Source: Hyperoodon ampullatus
Taxonomy: Eukaryota; Chordata; Mammalia; Artiodactyla; Ziphiidae
Direction: 5' to 3'
Length of the DNA: 64,000 bases
Assembly: GCA_949752795.1 (NCBI GenBank)
Contig: CATKHW010000008.1
Span: 3,844,001-3,908,000, forward strand
The position numbers were made by a program, and so were the translations under genes. Every line of letters begins with the position of its first letter. The first letter of the stretch is position 1. The notes under the pieces are model-generated. The model was given only the letters and a program-made list of their open reading frames with translations. It was not told the origin of the DNA and made no database searches. Shown here piece after piece: positions 13,052 to 26,198 of the stretch.

Positions 13052-14202
13052 TATCACAATGTTACATGATCTTGTCATTACAATTCTCCATGCACTTGTC
13101 ATTGCAATGTTCTATGACCCCTGTCATAGCAAGCTCCTTGCGCTTGTCATCACAATGCTTCACGAAGTTGTCATGAAAATTCTCAATGGCCCTTGTCATC
13201 ACAATGTTCCATGCACTTTTCATCACATTGCTCCATGACTCTTGTCATCACAGTGTCCCAAGCCCTTGTCATCAAAATGCTCCATTACCTTTGTCATCAC
13301 AATCCTCCATGACACTTGTTATCACAAAGCTCTATGCCATTGTCATCACAATGGACAATGACATATATCATCACAATGCTCCCTGACACCTGTCTTCACA
13401 ATACTCCATGACCTTGTCACCACAATGTTCCATGCCCTTGTCATCACTATGCGCCATGCCCACTGTCATCACAATAATCCATGAAACTTGTCAGACCAAT
13501 GTTCCATGCCCCTCTCAACACAGTGCACCATCCCCTTGTCATCACAATGCTCCATGACCCCTGTCATCACAATGCTCCGTGACTGCAGTCATCACAATGC
13601 TTTATGACCTTTGTCATCACAATGGACCATTCTCTCATCACACAAGCCTCTGTGACCTTTGTCACCACAATGCTCCATGTCCTTGTCATCACAAATCTCC
13701 ATGACGCATGTCATCAGAATGCTCCATTGCCTTCTCATCACAATGCTCCTTGACTTTGTCATCACAGTGCTTCCAAACCCTGTAATCACAATGCTCCATG
13801 CACCTTTTCATCAGAATGCTCCATGACCCTTTTCATCAAAATGCTTCATGACCCCTGACATCACAATGTTCCATAACCCCTGTAATCAAAATGTTCCATG
13901 ACACTTTTCATCAATTTGCTCCATGACCCTGTCATCACAATGTTCCCTGACCTTCTCATCACAATGCACCACGACCTTGTCATCAAAATGGTCCGTGACC
14001 TTTGTCATCACAAAGCTCCATGACCCTTGGCATCACAATGCTCCATGCCATTTCATCACAATGCTACATGAAACCTCTCTTCACATTGCTCCATGCCCTT
14101 GTCAGCACAATGCTCCATGACGCTTGTCATCACAATGCTCGATACTCTTCTCATCACAATGCTCCTTGCCCTTTTCATTACAATCCTCCATGACTCATGT
14201 AT

Positions 14203-15889
14203 GACAGTGTTCCGTGTCCTAGTCATCACAATGTTCCATGCCGAAACTCATCACAATAATCCATGAAAATTTCAGAAAAATGTTCCATGTCCTTGTCATC
14301 ACAATGCTCCATTACCCCTGTCATAACAATGCTCCAAGACACATGCCATCACAATGTTCCACAGCCTTGTCATCCAAGGCTCCATGACCCTTGTCATCAC
14401 AGTGCTCCAAGACCTCTGTAATCACAATGCTCCCTGCCCTTGCTGTCACAATGATTCATGACGCATGTCATCAGAATGCTCCATGGTCTTCTCATCACAA
14501 TGCTCCATTCCCTTGTCATCACAGTGCTCCAAGACCCCTGTAATCACAATTCTACATGACCCATGTCATTACAGAACTCCAGGACGCTCGTCATCACCAT
14601 TATCCGTGACCTTCTCATCACAATGCTCCACTGTCTTGCCATCACAATGCTCCATTCCCTGGTCATCACAATGCTCTATGTCCCATGTCATCACAATTCC
14701 CCACGTCCTTGTCATCACAATGCTCCATGACACTTCTTATCACAATGTTACATGATCTTGTCATCACAATTCTCCATGCACTTTTCATCGGAATGCTCTA
14801 TGACCCCTGCAATAGCAAGCTCCATGCACTTGTCATCACAATGCTTCACGACGTTGTCTTCAAATTTCTCAATGGCCCTTGTCATCACAATGCTCCATGC
14901 CCTTGTCATCACAATGCTCCATGACGCTTGTCATCACAATGTCCCAAGCCCTTGTCATCAAAATGCTCCATTACCTTTGTCATCACAATCCTCCATGACA
15001 CTTGGTATCACAATGCTCCATGCCATTTTCATCACAATGGACAATGACATATGTCATCACAATGATCCCTAACACCTCTCTTCACAATACTCCATGACCT
15101 TATCACCACAATGTTCCATGCCCTTGTCATCACTATGCGCCATGCCCACTGTCATCACAATAATCCATGAAACTTGTCAGACCAATGTTCCATGCCCCTG
15201 TCATCACAATGCACCATGCCCTTGTCATCACAATGCTCCATGACCACTGTCATCACAATGCTCCGTGACTCCAGTCATCACAATGCTTCATGACCTTTGT
15301 CATCAAAATGGTCCATTCCCTCGTCACACAAGGCTCTGTGACCTTTGTCACCACAATGCTCCATGTCCTTGTCATCACAAAGCTCCATGACGCATGTCAT
15401 CAGAATGCTCCATTGCCTTCTCATCACAATGCTCCTTGCCTTTGTCATCACAATGCTTCCAAACCCCTATAATCACAATGCTCCATGGACCTGTTCATCA
15501 GAATGCTCCATGACTCTTTTCATCAAAATGTTTCATGACCCCTGACATCACAATGTTCCATAACCCCTGTAATCAAAATGTTACATGACACTTTTCATCA
15601 ATTTGCTCCATGATACTGTCATCACAATGTTCCCTGACCTTCTCATCACAATGCACCACGACCTTGTCATCAAAATGCTCCATGACCTTTGACATCACAA
15701 AGCTCCATGACACTTGGCATCAGAATGCTCCATGCCATTTCATCACAATGCTACATGAAACCTCTCTTCACATTGCTCCATGCCCTTCTCAGCACAATGC
15801 TCAATGACGCTTGTCATCACAATGATCGATACTCTTCTCAAAACAATGCTCCATGCCCTTGTCATTACAATCCCCCATGACACATGTAT
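14203..15889. repeat. HOR unit, 1,687 bases
   Basis: Intact landmark-to-landmark interval without an insertion. It is a good reference copy of the left-hand HOR, about 69 monomers of 24-25 bases. It contains, in order, the 'GAATCTCATC/GAAACTCATC', 'TTATCCGTGACCTTCTC', 'CTTCACGACGTTG' and 'GGACAATGACATATGTCATC' variants. Confidence 0.8.
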
Positions 15890-18800
15890 CTCAGTGTTCC
15901 GTGCCCTAGTCATCACAATGCTCCATGCTGAATCTCATCACAATAATCCATGAAATTTTCAGACTAATGTTCCATGCCCTTGTCATCACAATGCTCCATT
16001 ACCCCTGTCGTAACAATGCTCCATGACAACTGCCATCACAATGTTCCACAGCCTTGTCATCCAAGGCTCTATGACCCTTGTCATCACAGTCTTCCAAGAC
16101 CCGTGTAATCACAATTTTCCATGCCATTGTCGTCACAAAGATTCATGACGCATGCCATCAGAATGCTCCGAGGCCTTCTCATCACAATGCTCCATGCCCT
16201 TGTCATCACAATGCTCCAAGACCACTGTAATCACAATGCTCCATGCCGTTGTCATCACAAAGATCCATGACCCCTGTCATAGCAAGCTCCATGTGCTTTT
16301 CATCACAATGCTTCATGAACTTGTCATCAAAATTCTCAATGGCCCTTGTCATCACAATCCTCCATGCCCTTGTCATCAAAATGCTCCATGACCCTTGTCA
16401 TCACAATGCTCCAAACCCCTGTCATCACAATGCTCCATTAACTTTGTCATCACATTCCTACATGACACTTGGCATCACAATACTCCATGCCATTGTCATC
16501 ACAATGGACAATGACATATGTCATCACATGCCCCCAGACCCCTGTCTTCACAGTACTCCATGACCTTCTCATCACAATCCTCCATGCTCTTCTCATCAGA
16601 ATGTGCCTTGCCCACTGTCATCACAATAAACAATGAAACTTATCAGACCAATGCACCATTCCCCTGTCATCAGAATGCTCCATACCCTTGTCATCACAAT
16701 GTTCCGTGACTCCAGTCATCACAATGCTTCATGACCTTTGTCATCACAATGGTACTTATCCTCGTCATCACAAGTCTCTGTGACCATTATCACCACAATG
16801 CTCCATGAACTTTTCATCACAATGCTCTGTGAACGTTGTCATCACAATGTTCCATGAATTTGTCAGCACAATGCTCCATGACCCTTGTCATCACAATGCT
16901 CCATGCGCTTCTCAGCACAATGCTCCATGACCCATGTCATCAAAATGCGCCATGCAATTGTCAACACAATGCTCCACAACCTTGTCATCACAATGCTCCA
17001 TAAACCTTGTCATCACAATGCTCCATAAACCTTGTCATCACAATGCTCCATGCACTTCTCTTCAAAATGCTTTCTCAACACTGATATCACAATATTCCAT
17101 CAGTAGTCATCACAATACTCCCTCACCACTGTCATCACAATTTTCCATGACCTCTGTCATCACAATGCCACATGCCATATCATCACAATGCTCCATGAAC
17201 CCTGACATCAAAATGTTCCATATCCTCTGTCATCAGAATGCTCCATCACCCATTTCATCACAATGCTCCAAGACCCCTGACATCACAATGTTCCATAACC
17301 ACTGTCATCAAAATGTTCCATGACCCTTTTCATCAAATTGCTCCATGACCCTGTCATCACAATGCACCATGTCCATCATCATAATGCTTCATGCTATTGT
17401 CATCACAATGAAATCAACATGCTCCATGACCTCTGTCATCAAAATGCACCAAACCCTTGTGATCACAATGTTCCATAACCATTGTCATCACAATGCACCA
17501 TGACGCTCATCATCACAATTATCCATGGTCTTCTCATCACAGTGCTCCATGAACTTTGTCATCACAACGCTCAATACACTTGTCATCACAATGATCCCTG
17601 ACACTTGTCATCAGTATGCTCCTTGAACCCTGTCATGACAAGGCTCCATGCCATTTCCATCACAATGATCCATACCATTTTCATCACAATGCTCCAAGCC
17701 CCCTGTAATCACAATGCTCCATGACCTTTAATCGCAAAGCTCCATGATGCATGTCATCAGAATGCTCCATGGCCTTCTCATCACATTGCTCCATGTCCTT
17801 GTCATCACAGTGCTCCAAGACCCCTGTCATCTCAATGTTCTGTGACTCAAGTAATCACAAGGCTTCATGACATTTGTCATCACAATGGTCCATGTCCTCG
17901 TCACACAGGTCTCTGTGACCTTTCTCACCACAATGCTCCATGAACTGTTTATCACAGTGCTCTGTGATCCTTGTCATCACCATGCTCCATGCCTTTGTCA
18001 GCACAATGCTCCATGACCCTTGTCATCACAATGCTGCATGCGCTTGTGAGCACAATGCTCCACAACCCATGTCATCACAATGCGCCATGCACTTGTCATC
18101 ACAATGCTCCACATCCTTGTCATTACAGTGCTCCAAAAACCTTGTCATCACAATGCTCCATGCACTTCTAATTAAAATGCTCTCTCCCCCCTGTCATCAC
18201 AATGTGCCATGTCATGACAATGCTACATGACGTTATAATCACAATGCTCCATGAACCCTGACATCACATTGTTCCATCATCCCTGTCTTCAAAATGCTCC
18301 ATGACCCTTTTCATCACAATCCTCCATGACCCCTGACATCACAATGTTCCATAACCACTTTCATCAAAATATTCCATGATACTTTTCATCAAATTGCTCC
18401 ATGACCCTGTCATCAAAATGCTCCCTGCCCTTCTCATCACAATGCACCACGACCTTGTCATTCAAATGCTTCATGAACTTTGTCATCACAAACTCCATGA
18501 CCCTTGGCATCACAATGCTCCATGCCATTTTCATCACAATGTTTCATGACCCCTGTAATCACAATGCTCCATGCACATTTTCATCAGAATACTCCATGAG
18601 ACTTGTCATCACAAGGCTCCATGGTTTTCTCATCACAATGCCCCAGGACCCTGTCATCACAGGGCCCCATTACCCTGTCATCACAATACTCCATGAACAT
18701 TTTCAGCCCAATGCTCCATGACCTTCTTATCACAATGCTCCATGACCCTATCATCACAATGCTCCATGACCACTGTCATCACAGAGCTCCATGACCCCTG

Positions 18801-19465
18801 ACAACACAATGATATGGGAATGTTGTATTCAAAATGCTCCATGACCCTTGTCATCACAATGCTCCATGCCCTTGTCATCACAATGCTCCATGAAGCCTCT
18901 CATCACATTGCTCCATGCCCTTGTCATTACAAACCTCCATGATCCATGTATCACAATGTTCCGTGCCCTTGTCATCACAATGCTCTATGCCCACTCTCAT
19001 CATAGTAATCCTTGAAAGTTTTCAGAGCAATGCTCGATGCGCTTGTCATCACAACCCTCCATTGCCCATGTCATAACCATGCTCCATGAACCCTGCCATC
19101 ACAATGTTCTACGGTCTTGTCATCACAAGGATCCAATACCCCTGTAATCGCAATGCTCCATGCCCCTTTTCATCAGAATGCTCCATGAGAATTGTCACCA
19201 AAAGGCTCCATGGTCCTCTCATCACAATGCTCCAGTACCTTGTCATCACAATGGTCCATGCCCACTTCATCAAAAGGCTCTGTGAAATTTGTCACCACAA
19301 TGCTCCATGAAAATTTCATCACAATGCTCTTTTACCCATGTCTTCACTATGCTCCATGCCTTTGTCAGCACAATGCTCCATGACGCTTGTCATCACAATG
19401 CTCGATACACTTCTCATCACAATGCTCCATGCCCTTGTCATTACAATCCTCCATGACACATGTAT

Positions 19466-21028
19466 CAAGTGTTCCGTGCACTAGTCATCACAATGCTCCA
19501 TGCCGAAACTCATCACAATAATCGATGAAATTTTCAGACCAATGTTCCATGCACTTGTCATCACAATGCTCCATTACCCCTGTCATAACAATGCTCCATG
19601 ACCCCTGCCATCACAATGTTCCACGGCCTTGTCATCCAAAGCTCCATGACCCTTGTCATCATAGTGCTCCAAGATCTCTGTAATCACAATGCTCCATGCC
19701 CTTGTCATCACAATGATTCATGACGCATGTCATCAGAATGCTCCATGGCCTTCTCATGAAAATGCCCCATTCCCTTGTCATCATAATGCTCCAGGAACCC
19801 TGGATTCACAATGCTCCATGCCCCTTGTCATTACAGTGCTCCATGACGCTCGTCATCACAATTATCCGGGATTTTCTCATCACAATGCTCCACGGTCTTG
19901 CCATCACAATGCTTCATGCCCTGGTCATCACAATGCTCCATGTCCCGTGTCACCACAATTCTTCACGTCCTTGTCATCACAATGCTCCATGAAACTTCTT
20001 ATCACAATGTTACATGATCTTGTCATCACAATGCTCCTTGCACTTGTCATTGGAATGCTCTATGATCCCTGTCTTAGCAAGCTCCATGAGCTTGTCATCA
20101 CAGTGCTTCACGACATTGTCATCAAAATTCTCAAAGGCACTTGTCATCACAATGCTCCATGCCCTTGTCATCACAATGCTCCATGACCCTTGTCATCACA
20201 ATGTTCCAAGCCATTGTCATCAAAATGCTCCATTACCCATGTCATCACAATCCTCCATGACACTTGGTATCACAATGCTCCATGCCATTGTCATCACAAT
20301 GGACAATGACATATGTCATCACAATGCTCCCTGACACATGTCTTCACAATACTCCATAACCTTTTCATCACAATGTTCCATGCCCTTGTCATCACAATGC
20401 AACATTCCCACTGTAATCACAATAATCCATGAAACATGTCAGACCAATGTTCCATGCCCCTGTCATCACAATGCTCCATGCCCTTGTCATCACAATGCTC
20501 CATGACACCGGTCATCACAATGCTTCATGACATTTGTCCTCACAATGTTCCATGCCCTCGTCACACAGGGCTCTGTGAACTTTGTCATCACAATGCTCCA
20601 TGTCACTGTCATCACAAAGCTCCATAACGCATGTCATCAGAATGCTCCATTGCCTTCTCATCACAATGCTCCTTGCCCTTGTCATCAAAATGCTTCAAAA
20701 CCCCTGTAATCGCAATGCTCCGTGCACTTTTTCATCAGAATGCTCCATGACCCTTTTCATCAAAATGCTCCATTACCCATGACATCACAATGTTCCATAA
20801 CCCCTGTCATCAAAATGATCCATGACACTTTTCATCAATTTGCTCCATGACATTTTCATCACAATGCTCCATGCCATTTCATCACAATGCTACATGAAAC
20901 TTCTCATCACATTGCTCCATGCCCTTGTCAGCACAATGCTCCATGACGCTTGTCATCACAATTCTCGATACTCTTCTCATCACAATGCTCCATGCCCTTG
21001 TCACTACGATCGATCATGACACAGGTAT
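19466..21028. repeat. HOR unit, 1,563 bases
   Basis: Landmark-to-landmark interval. The independent CTTCACGAC landmark (20106 to 21669) gives the same 1,563. The shortfall against the 1,686-base form is 123 bases, which equals five monomers (three of 25 and two of 24), as expected from unequal exchange in register. The landmark at 19466 has lost one base ('TATCAAGTGTTCC'). Confidence 0.7.
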
Positions 21029-24000
21029 CACAGTGTTCCGTGCCCTAGTCATCACAATGCTCCATGCAGAATCTCATCACAATAATCCATGAAATTTTCA
21101 GACTAATGTCCCATGCCCTTGTCATCACAATGCTCCATTACCCCTGTCATAAAAATGCTCCATGACACTGCCATCACAATGTTCCACGGCCTTGTCATCC
21201 AAGGCTCCATGACCCTTGTCATCACAGTTCTCCAAGACCCCTGTAATCACAATGTTCCATGCCTTTTTCGTCACAAAGATTCATGACACATGTCATCAGA
21301 ATGCTCCATGGCCTTCTCATCACAATGCTCCATTCCCTTGTCACCACAGTGCTCCAAGAACCCTGTAATCACAATTCTACATGCCCCATGTCATTACAGA
21401 GCTCCATGACGCTCGTCATCACAATTATCCGTGATCTTCTCATCACAATGCTCCACGGCCTTGCCATCACAATGCTCCATGCCCTGGTCATCACAATGCT
21501 CCATGTCCCATGAAATCACAATTCTCCACGTCCTTGTCATTACAATGCTCCATGACATTTCTTATCACAATGTTACATGATCTTTTCATCACATTTCTCC
21601 ATGCACTTGTCTTCGCATTGCTCTATGAACCCTGTCATAGCAAGCTACATGCGCTTGTCATCACAATGCTTCACGACGTTGTCATCAAAATGCTCAATGG
21701 CACTTGTCATCACAATGCTCCATGACACTTGGTATCATAATGCTCCATGCCATTGTCATCACAATGCTCCGTGACTCCAGTCATCACAATGCTTCATGAC
21801 TTTTGTCACCACAATGCTCCATGCCCTTGTTTTCACAATGCTCCATGCCCACTGTCATCACAATATTCCATGAAACTTGTCAGACCAATGATCCATGCCC
21901 TCTTCACACAAGGCTCTGTAATCCTTGTCACCACAGTGCTCCATGAACTTTTCATCACAGTGCTCTTTGTCCCTAGTCATCACAATGCTCCATGCCTTTG
22001 TCAGCACAATGCTCCATGACACTTGTCATCAAAATGCTCCATGCGCTTGTCAGCACAATGCTCCTTGACCTATGTCATGACAATGTGCCATGCGCTTCTC
22101 ATCACAATGCTCCACATCCTTTTCATCGCTATGCTCCATAAAACTTGTCATCACAATGCTCCATGCACTTCTCATCAAAATGCTCTCTCACCACATATAT
22201 CACAATGTTCCATCACTAGTCATCACAATACTCCCTCACCCCTGTCATCACAATGTTCCATGACCCCTGTCATCACAGTGCTACAAGCCCTTATCATCAC
22301 AATGCTCCATGACCCCTGACATCACAATGTTCCATAACACCTGTCACAAAATGCTCCATGACCCATTTCATCTCAATGCTTCATGACCCCTGACATCACA
22401 ATGTTCCATAACCCCTGTAATCAAAATGTTCCATGACACTTTTCATCAAATTGCTCAATGACGCTCTCATCACAATGCTCCCTGCCCTTCTCATCACAAT
22501 GCACCACGCCCTTGTCATCAAAATGCCCCATGACATTTGTCATCACAAAGCTCCATTACCCCTGTCATAACAATGATCCATGACCCCTGCCATCACCAGG
22601 TTCCACGGCCTTGTCATCACAAGCCTCGATGACCCTTGTCATCACAATGCACCAAGACCCCTGTAATCACAATGCTCCATGCCCTTGTCATCACAAAGCT
22701 CCATGACGCATATCATCTGAATGCTCCATGGCCTTCTCATCACAATGCTCCATGCCCTTGTCATCACAATGCTCCAACAGCCCTATAATCACAATGCTCC
22801 ATGCCTCTTTTCATCTCAATGCTCCATGAACCCTGTCATCACAATGCACCGTGCCCATCACCATAATATTTCATGCTATTGTCATCACAATGAAATCAAA
22901 ATCCTCAATGACCTCTGTCATCACAATGCACCAAACCCTACTGATCACAATGTTCCACAACACTTGTCATCACAATGCCCTATGACGCTGGTCATCACTA
23001 TTATCAATGGACTTCTCCTCACAATGCTCAATACACTTATCATCACAATGCTCCCTGACAGTTGTCATGAGTATGCTCCTTGAACCCTGTCAGGACAAGT
23101 CTCTATGCATTTTTCATGACAATGATCCATTCCCTTTTCATCACAATGCTCCAAGACCCCTGTAATCACAATGCTCCATGGCCTTGTCATCACAAAACTC
23201 CATGACGCATGTCATCAGAATGCTCCATTGCCTTCTCATTACAATGCTCCATGCCCTTGTCATCACAATGCTTCAAAACCCTTGTAATCACAGTGCTCCA
23301 TGCACCTTTTCATCAGAATGCTCCATGACCCTTTTCATCAAAATGCTCCATTACCGCTGACATCACAATGTTCCATAACCCCTGTCATCAAAATGTTCCA
23401 TGACACTTTTCATCAATTTGCTTCATGACCCTGTCATCACAATGCTCCCTGCCCTTCTCATCACAATGCACCACGACCTTGTCATCAAAATGCTCCATGA
23501 CGTTTGTCATCACAAAGCTCCATGACCCTTGGCATCACAATGCTCCATGCCATTTCATCACAATGCTACATGAAACCTCTCATCACATTGCTCCATGCCA
23601 TTGTCAGCACAATGCTCCATGATGCTTGTCATCACAATGTTCGATACTCTTCTCATCAAAATGCTCCATGCCCTTGTCATTACAATCCTCCATGACACAT
23701 GTATCACAGTGTTCCGTGCCTTAGTCATCACAATGCACCATGCCGAATCTCATCACAATAATCCATGAAATTTTCAGACCAATGTTCCATGCCCTTGTCA
23801 TCACAATGCTCCATTACCCCTGTCATAACAATGCTCCATGACCCCTGCCATCACAATGATCCACGGCCTTGTCATCCAAAGTTACATGACCCTTGTCATC
23901 ACATTGCTCCAAGACCCCTGTAATCACAATGCTCTATGCCCTTGTCCTCACAAAGATCCTTGACGCATGTCATCAAAATGCTCCATGGCCTTCTCATCAC

Positions 24001-24584
24001 AATGCTCCATGCACTTGTCATCACATGCTCCAAGACCCCTGTAATCACAATGCTCCATGTCCTTGTCATCACAAAGCTCAATGATGCATGTCATCAGAAT
24101 GCTCCATTGACTTCTCATCACAATGATCCATGCCCTTGTAATCACATTGCTTCAAAACCACTGTAATCCCAATGCTCCATGCACCTTTTCATCAGAATGC
24201 TCCATGACCCTTTTCATCAAAATGCTCCATGACCCCTGACATCACAATGTTCCATAACACCTGTCATCAAAATGTTCCATGACAATTTTCATCAATTTTG
24301 CTCCATGACCCTGTCATCACAATGCTCCCTGCCCTTCTCATCACAATGCACCACGACCTTGTCATCAAAATGCTCCATGACATTTGTCATCACAAAGCTC
24401 CATTACCCTTGGCATCACAATGCTCCATGCCATTTCATCACAATGCTACATGAAATATTTCTTCACATTGCTCCATGCCCGTGTCAGCACAATGCTCAAT
24501 GATGCTTGTCATCACAATTCTCGATACTCTGCTCATCACAATGCTCCATGCCCTTGTCATTACAATCCTCCATGACATATGTAT

Positions 24585-26198
24585 GACAGTGTTCCGTGCC
24601 CTAGTCATCACAATGTTCCATGCCGAAACTCATCACAATAATCCATGAAATTTTCAGACCAATGTTCCATGCCCTTCTCATCACAATGCTCCATTACCGC
24701 TGTCATAACAATGCTCCAAGACACATGCCATCACAATGTTCCATGGCCTTGTCATCCAAGGCTCCATGACCCTTGTCATCACAGTGCTCCAAGACCTCTG
24801 TAATCACAATGCTCCATGCCCTTGTCATCACAAAGATCCACGACACATGTCATCAGAATGCTCCATAGCCTTCTCATCACAATTCTCCATTCCCTTGTCA
24901 TCACAGTGCTCCAAGACCCCTGTAATCACAATTCTACATGCCCCATGTCATTACAGAGCTCCATGACGCTCGTCATCACAATTATCCGTGATCTTCTCAT
25001 CACAATTCTCCACGTCCTTGTCATCACAATGCTCCATGACACTTCTAATCACAATGTTACATGATCTTGTCATCACAATTCTCCATGCACTTGTCATCAG
25101 AATGCTCTATGAACCCTGCCATAGCAACCGCCATGCGCTTGTCAACACAATGCTTCACGACGTTGTCATCAAAATTCTCAATGGCCCTTGTCATCACAAT
25201 GCTCCATGCCCTTGTCATCACAATTCTCCATGACGCTTGTCATCACAATGTCCCAAGCCCTTGTCATCAAAATGCTCCATTACCTTTGTCATCACAATCC
25301 TCCATGACACTTGGTATCACAATGCTCCATGCCATTTTCATCACAATGGACAATGACATATGTCATCACAATGATCCCTGACACCTCTCTTCACAATACT
25401 CCATGACCGTGTCATCACAATGTTCCATGCCCTTGTGAGCACAATGTGCCACGCCCACTGTCATCACAAGAATCCAAGAAACTTGTCAGAACAATGTTCC
25501 ATGCCCCTGTCATCGCAATGCTCCATGCCCTTGTCATCACCATGCTCCATGACCCATGTCATCACAATGCTCCGTGCCAACAGTCATCACAATGCTTCAT
25601 GACCATTGTCATCACAATGGTCCATGCCCTCGTCACCCAAGGCTCTGTGACCTTTGTCACCACAATGCTCCATGTCCTTGTCATCACAAAGCTCCATGAC
25701 GCATGTCATCAGAATGATCCTTTGCCTTCTCATCAAAATGCTCCTTGCCCTTGTCATCACAATTTTTCAAAACCCCTGGAATCACAATGCTCCATGCACG
25801 TTTTCATGAGAATGCTCCATGACCCTTTTCATCAAAATTCTCCATGACCCCTCACATCACAATGTTCCATAACCCCTGTAATCAAAATGTTCCATGACAC
25901 TTTTCATCAATTTGCTCCATGACCCTGTCATCACAATGCTCCCTGCCCTTCTCATCAAAATGCACCACGACCTTGTCATCAAAATGCTCCATGACCTTTG
26001 TCATCAGAAAGCTCCATGACCCTTGGCATCACAATGCTCCATGCCATTTCATCACAATGCTACATGAAAACTCTCATCACATTGCTCCATGCCCTTGTCA
26101 GCAGAATGCTCCATGACGCTTGTCATCACAATGCTTGATACTCTTCTCATCACAATGCTCCTTGCCCTTGTCATTACAATCCCCCCTGACACATGTAT
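24585..26198. repeat. HOR unit, 1,614 bases
   Basis: Landmark-to-landmark interval. The CTTCACGACG landmark (25153 to 26717) gives 1,564, so about two monomers differ between the two measuring points. Confidence 0.65.

Larger units (their letters stand above)
12283..14202. repeat. HOR unit, 1,920 bases, carrying the SINE
   Basis: Landmark-to-landmark interval. Removing the SINE and one copy of its target-site duplication (234 bases) leaves 1,686 bases, within one base of the following unit (1,687). A second landmark (CTTCACG...) at 13158 and 14844 gives the same 1,686 spacing. Confidence 0.8.

Noticed and set aside
12686..13238. Open frames of 66-157 codons through the SINE.
   Set aside because: They translate the T-run as poly-Phe (or poly-Lys on the other strand) and SINE sequence; no protein is expected.
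18781..18830. An apparent foreign stretch (GATATGGGAATGTTGTATTC).
   Set aside because: Related monomers at 49464 and 54021 (ACAACACAATGATCNGGGACTC) show that it is a diverged monomer.
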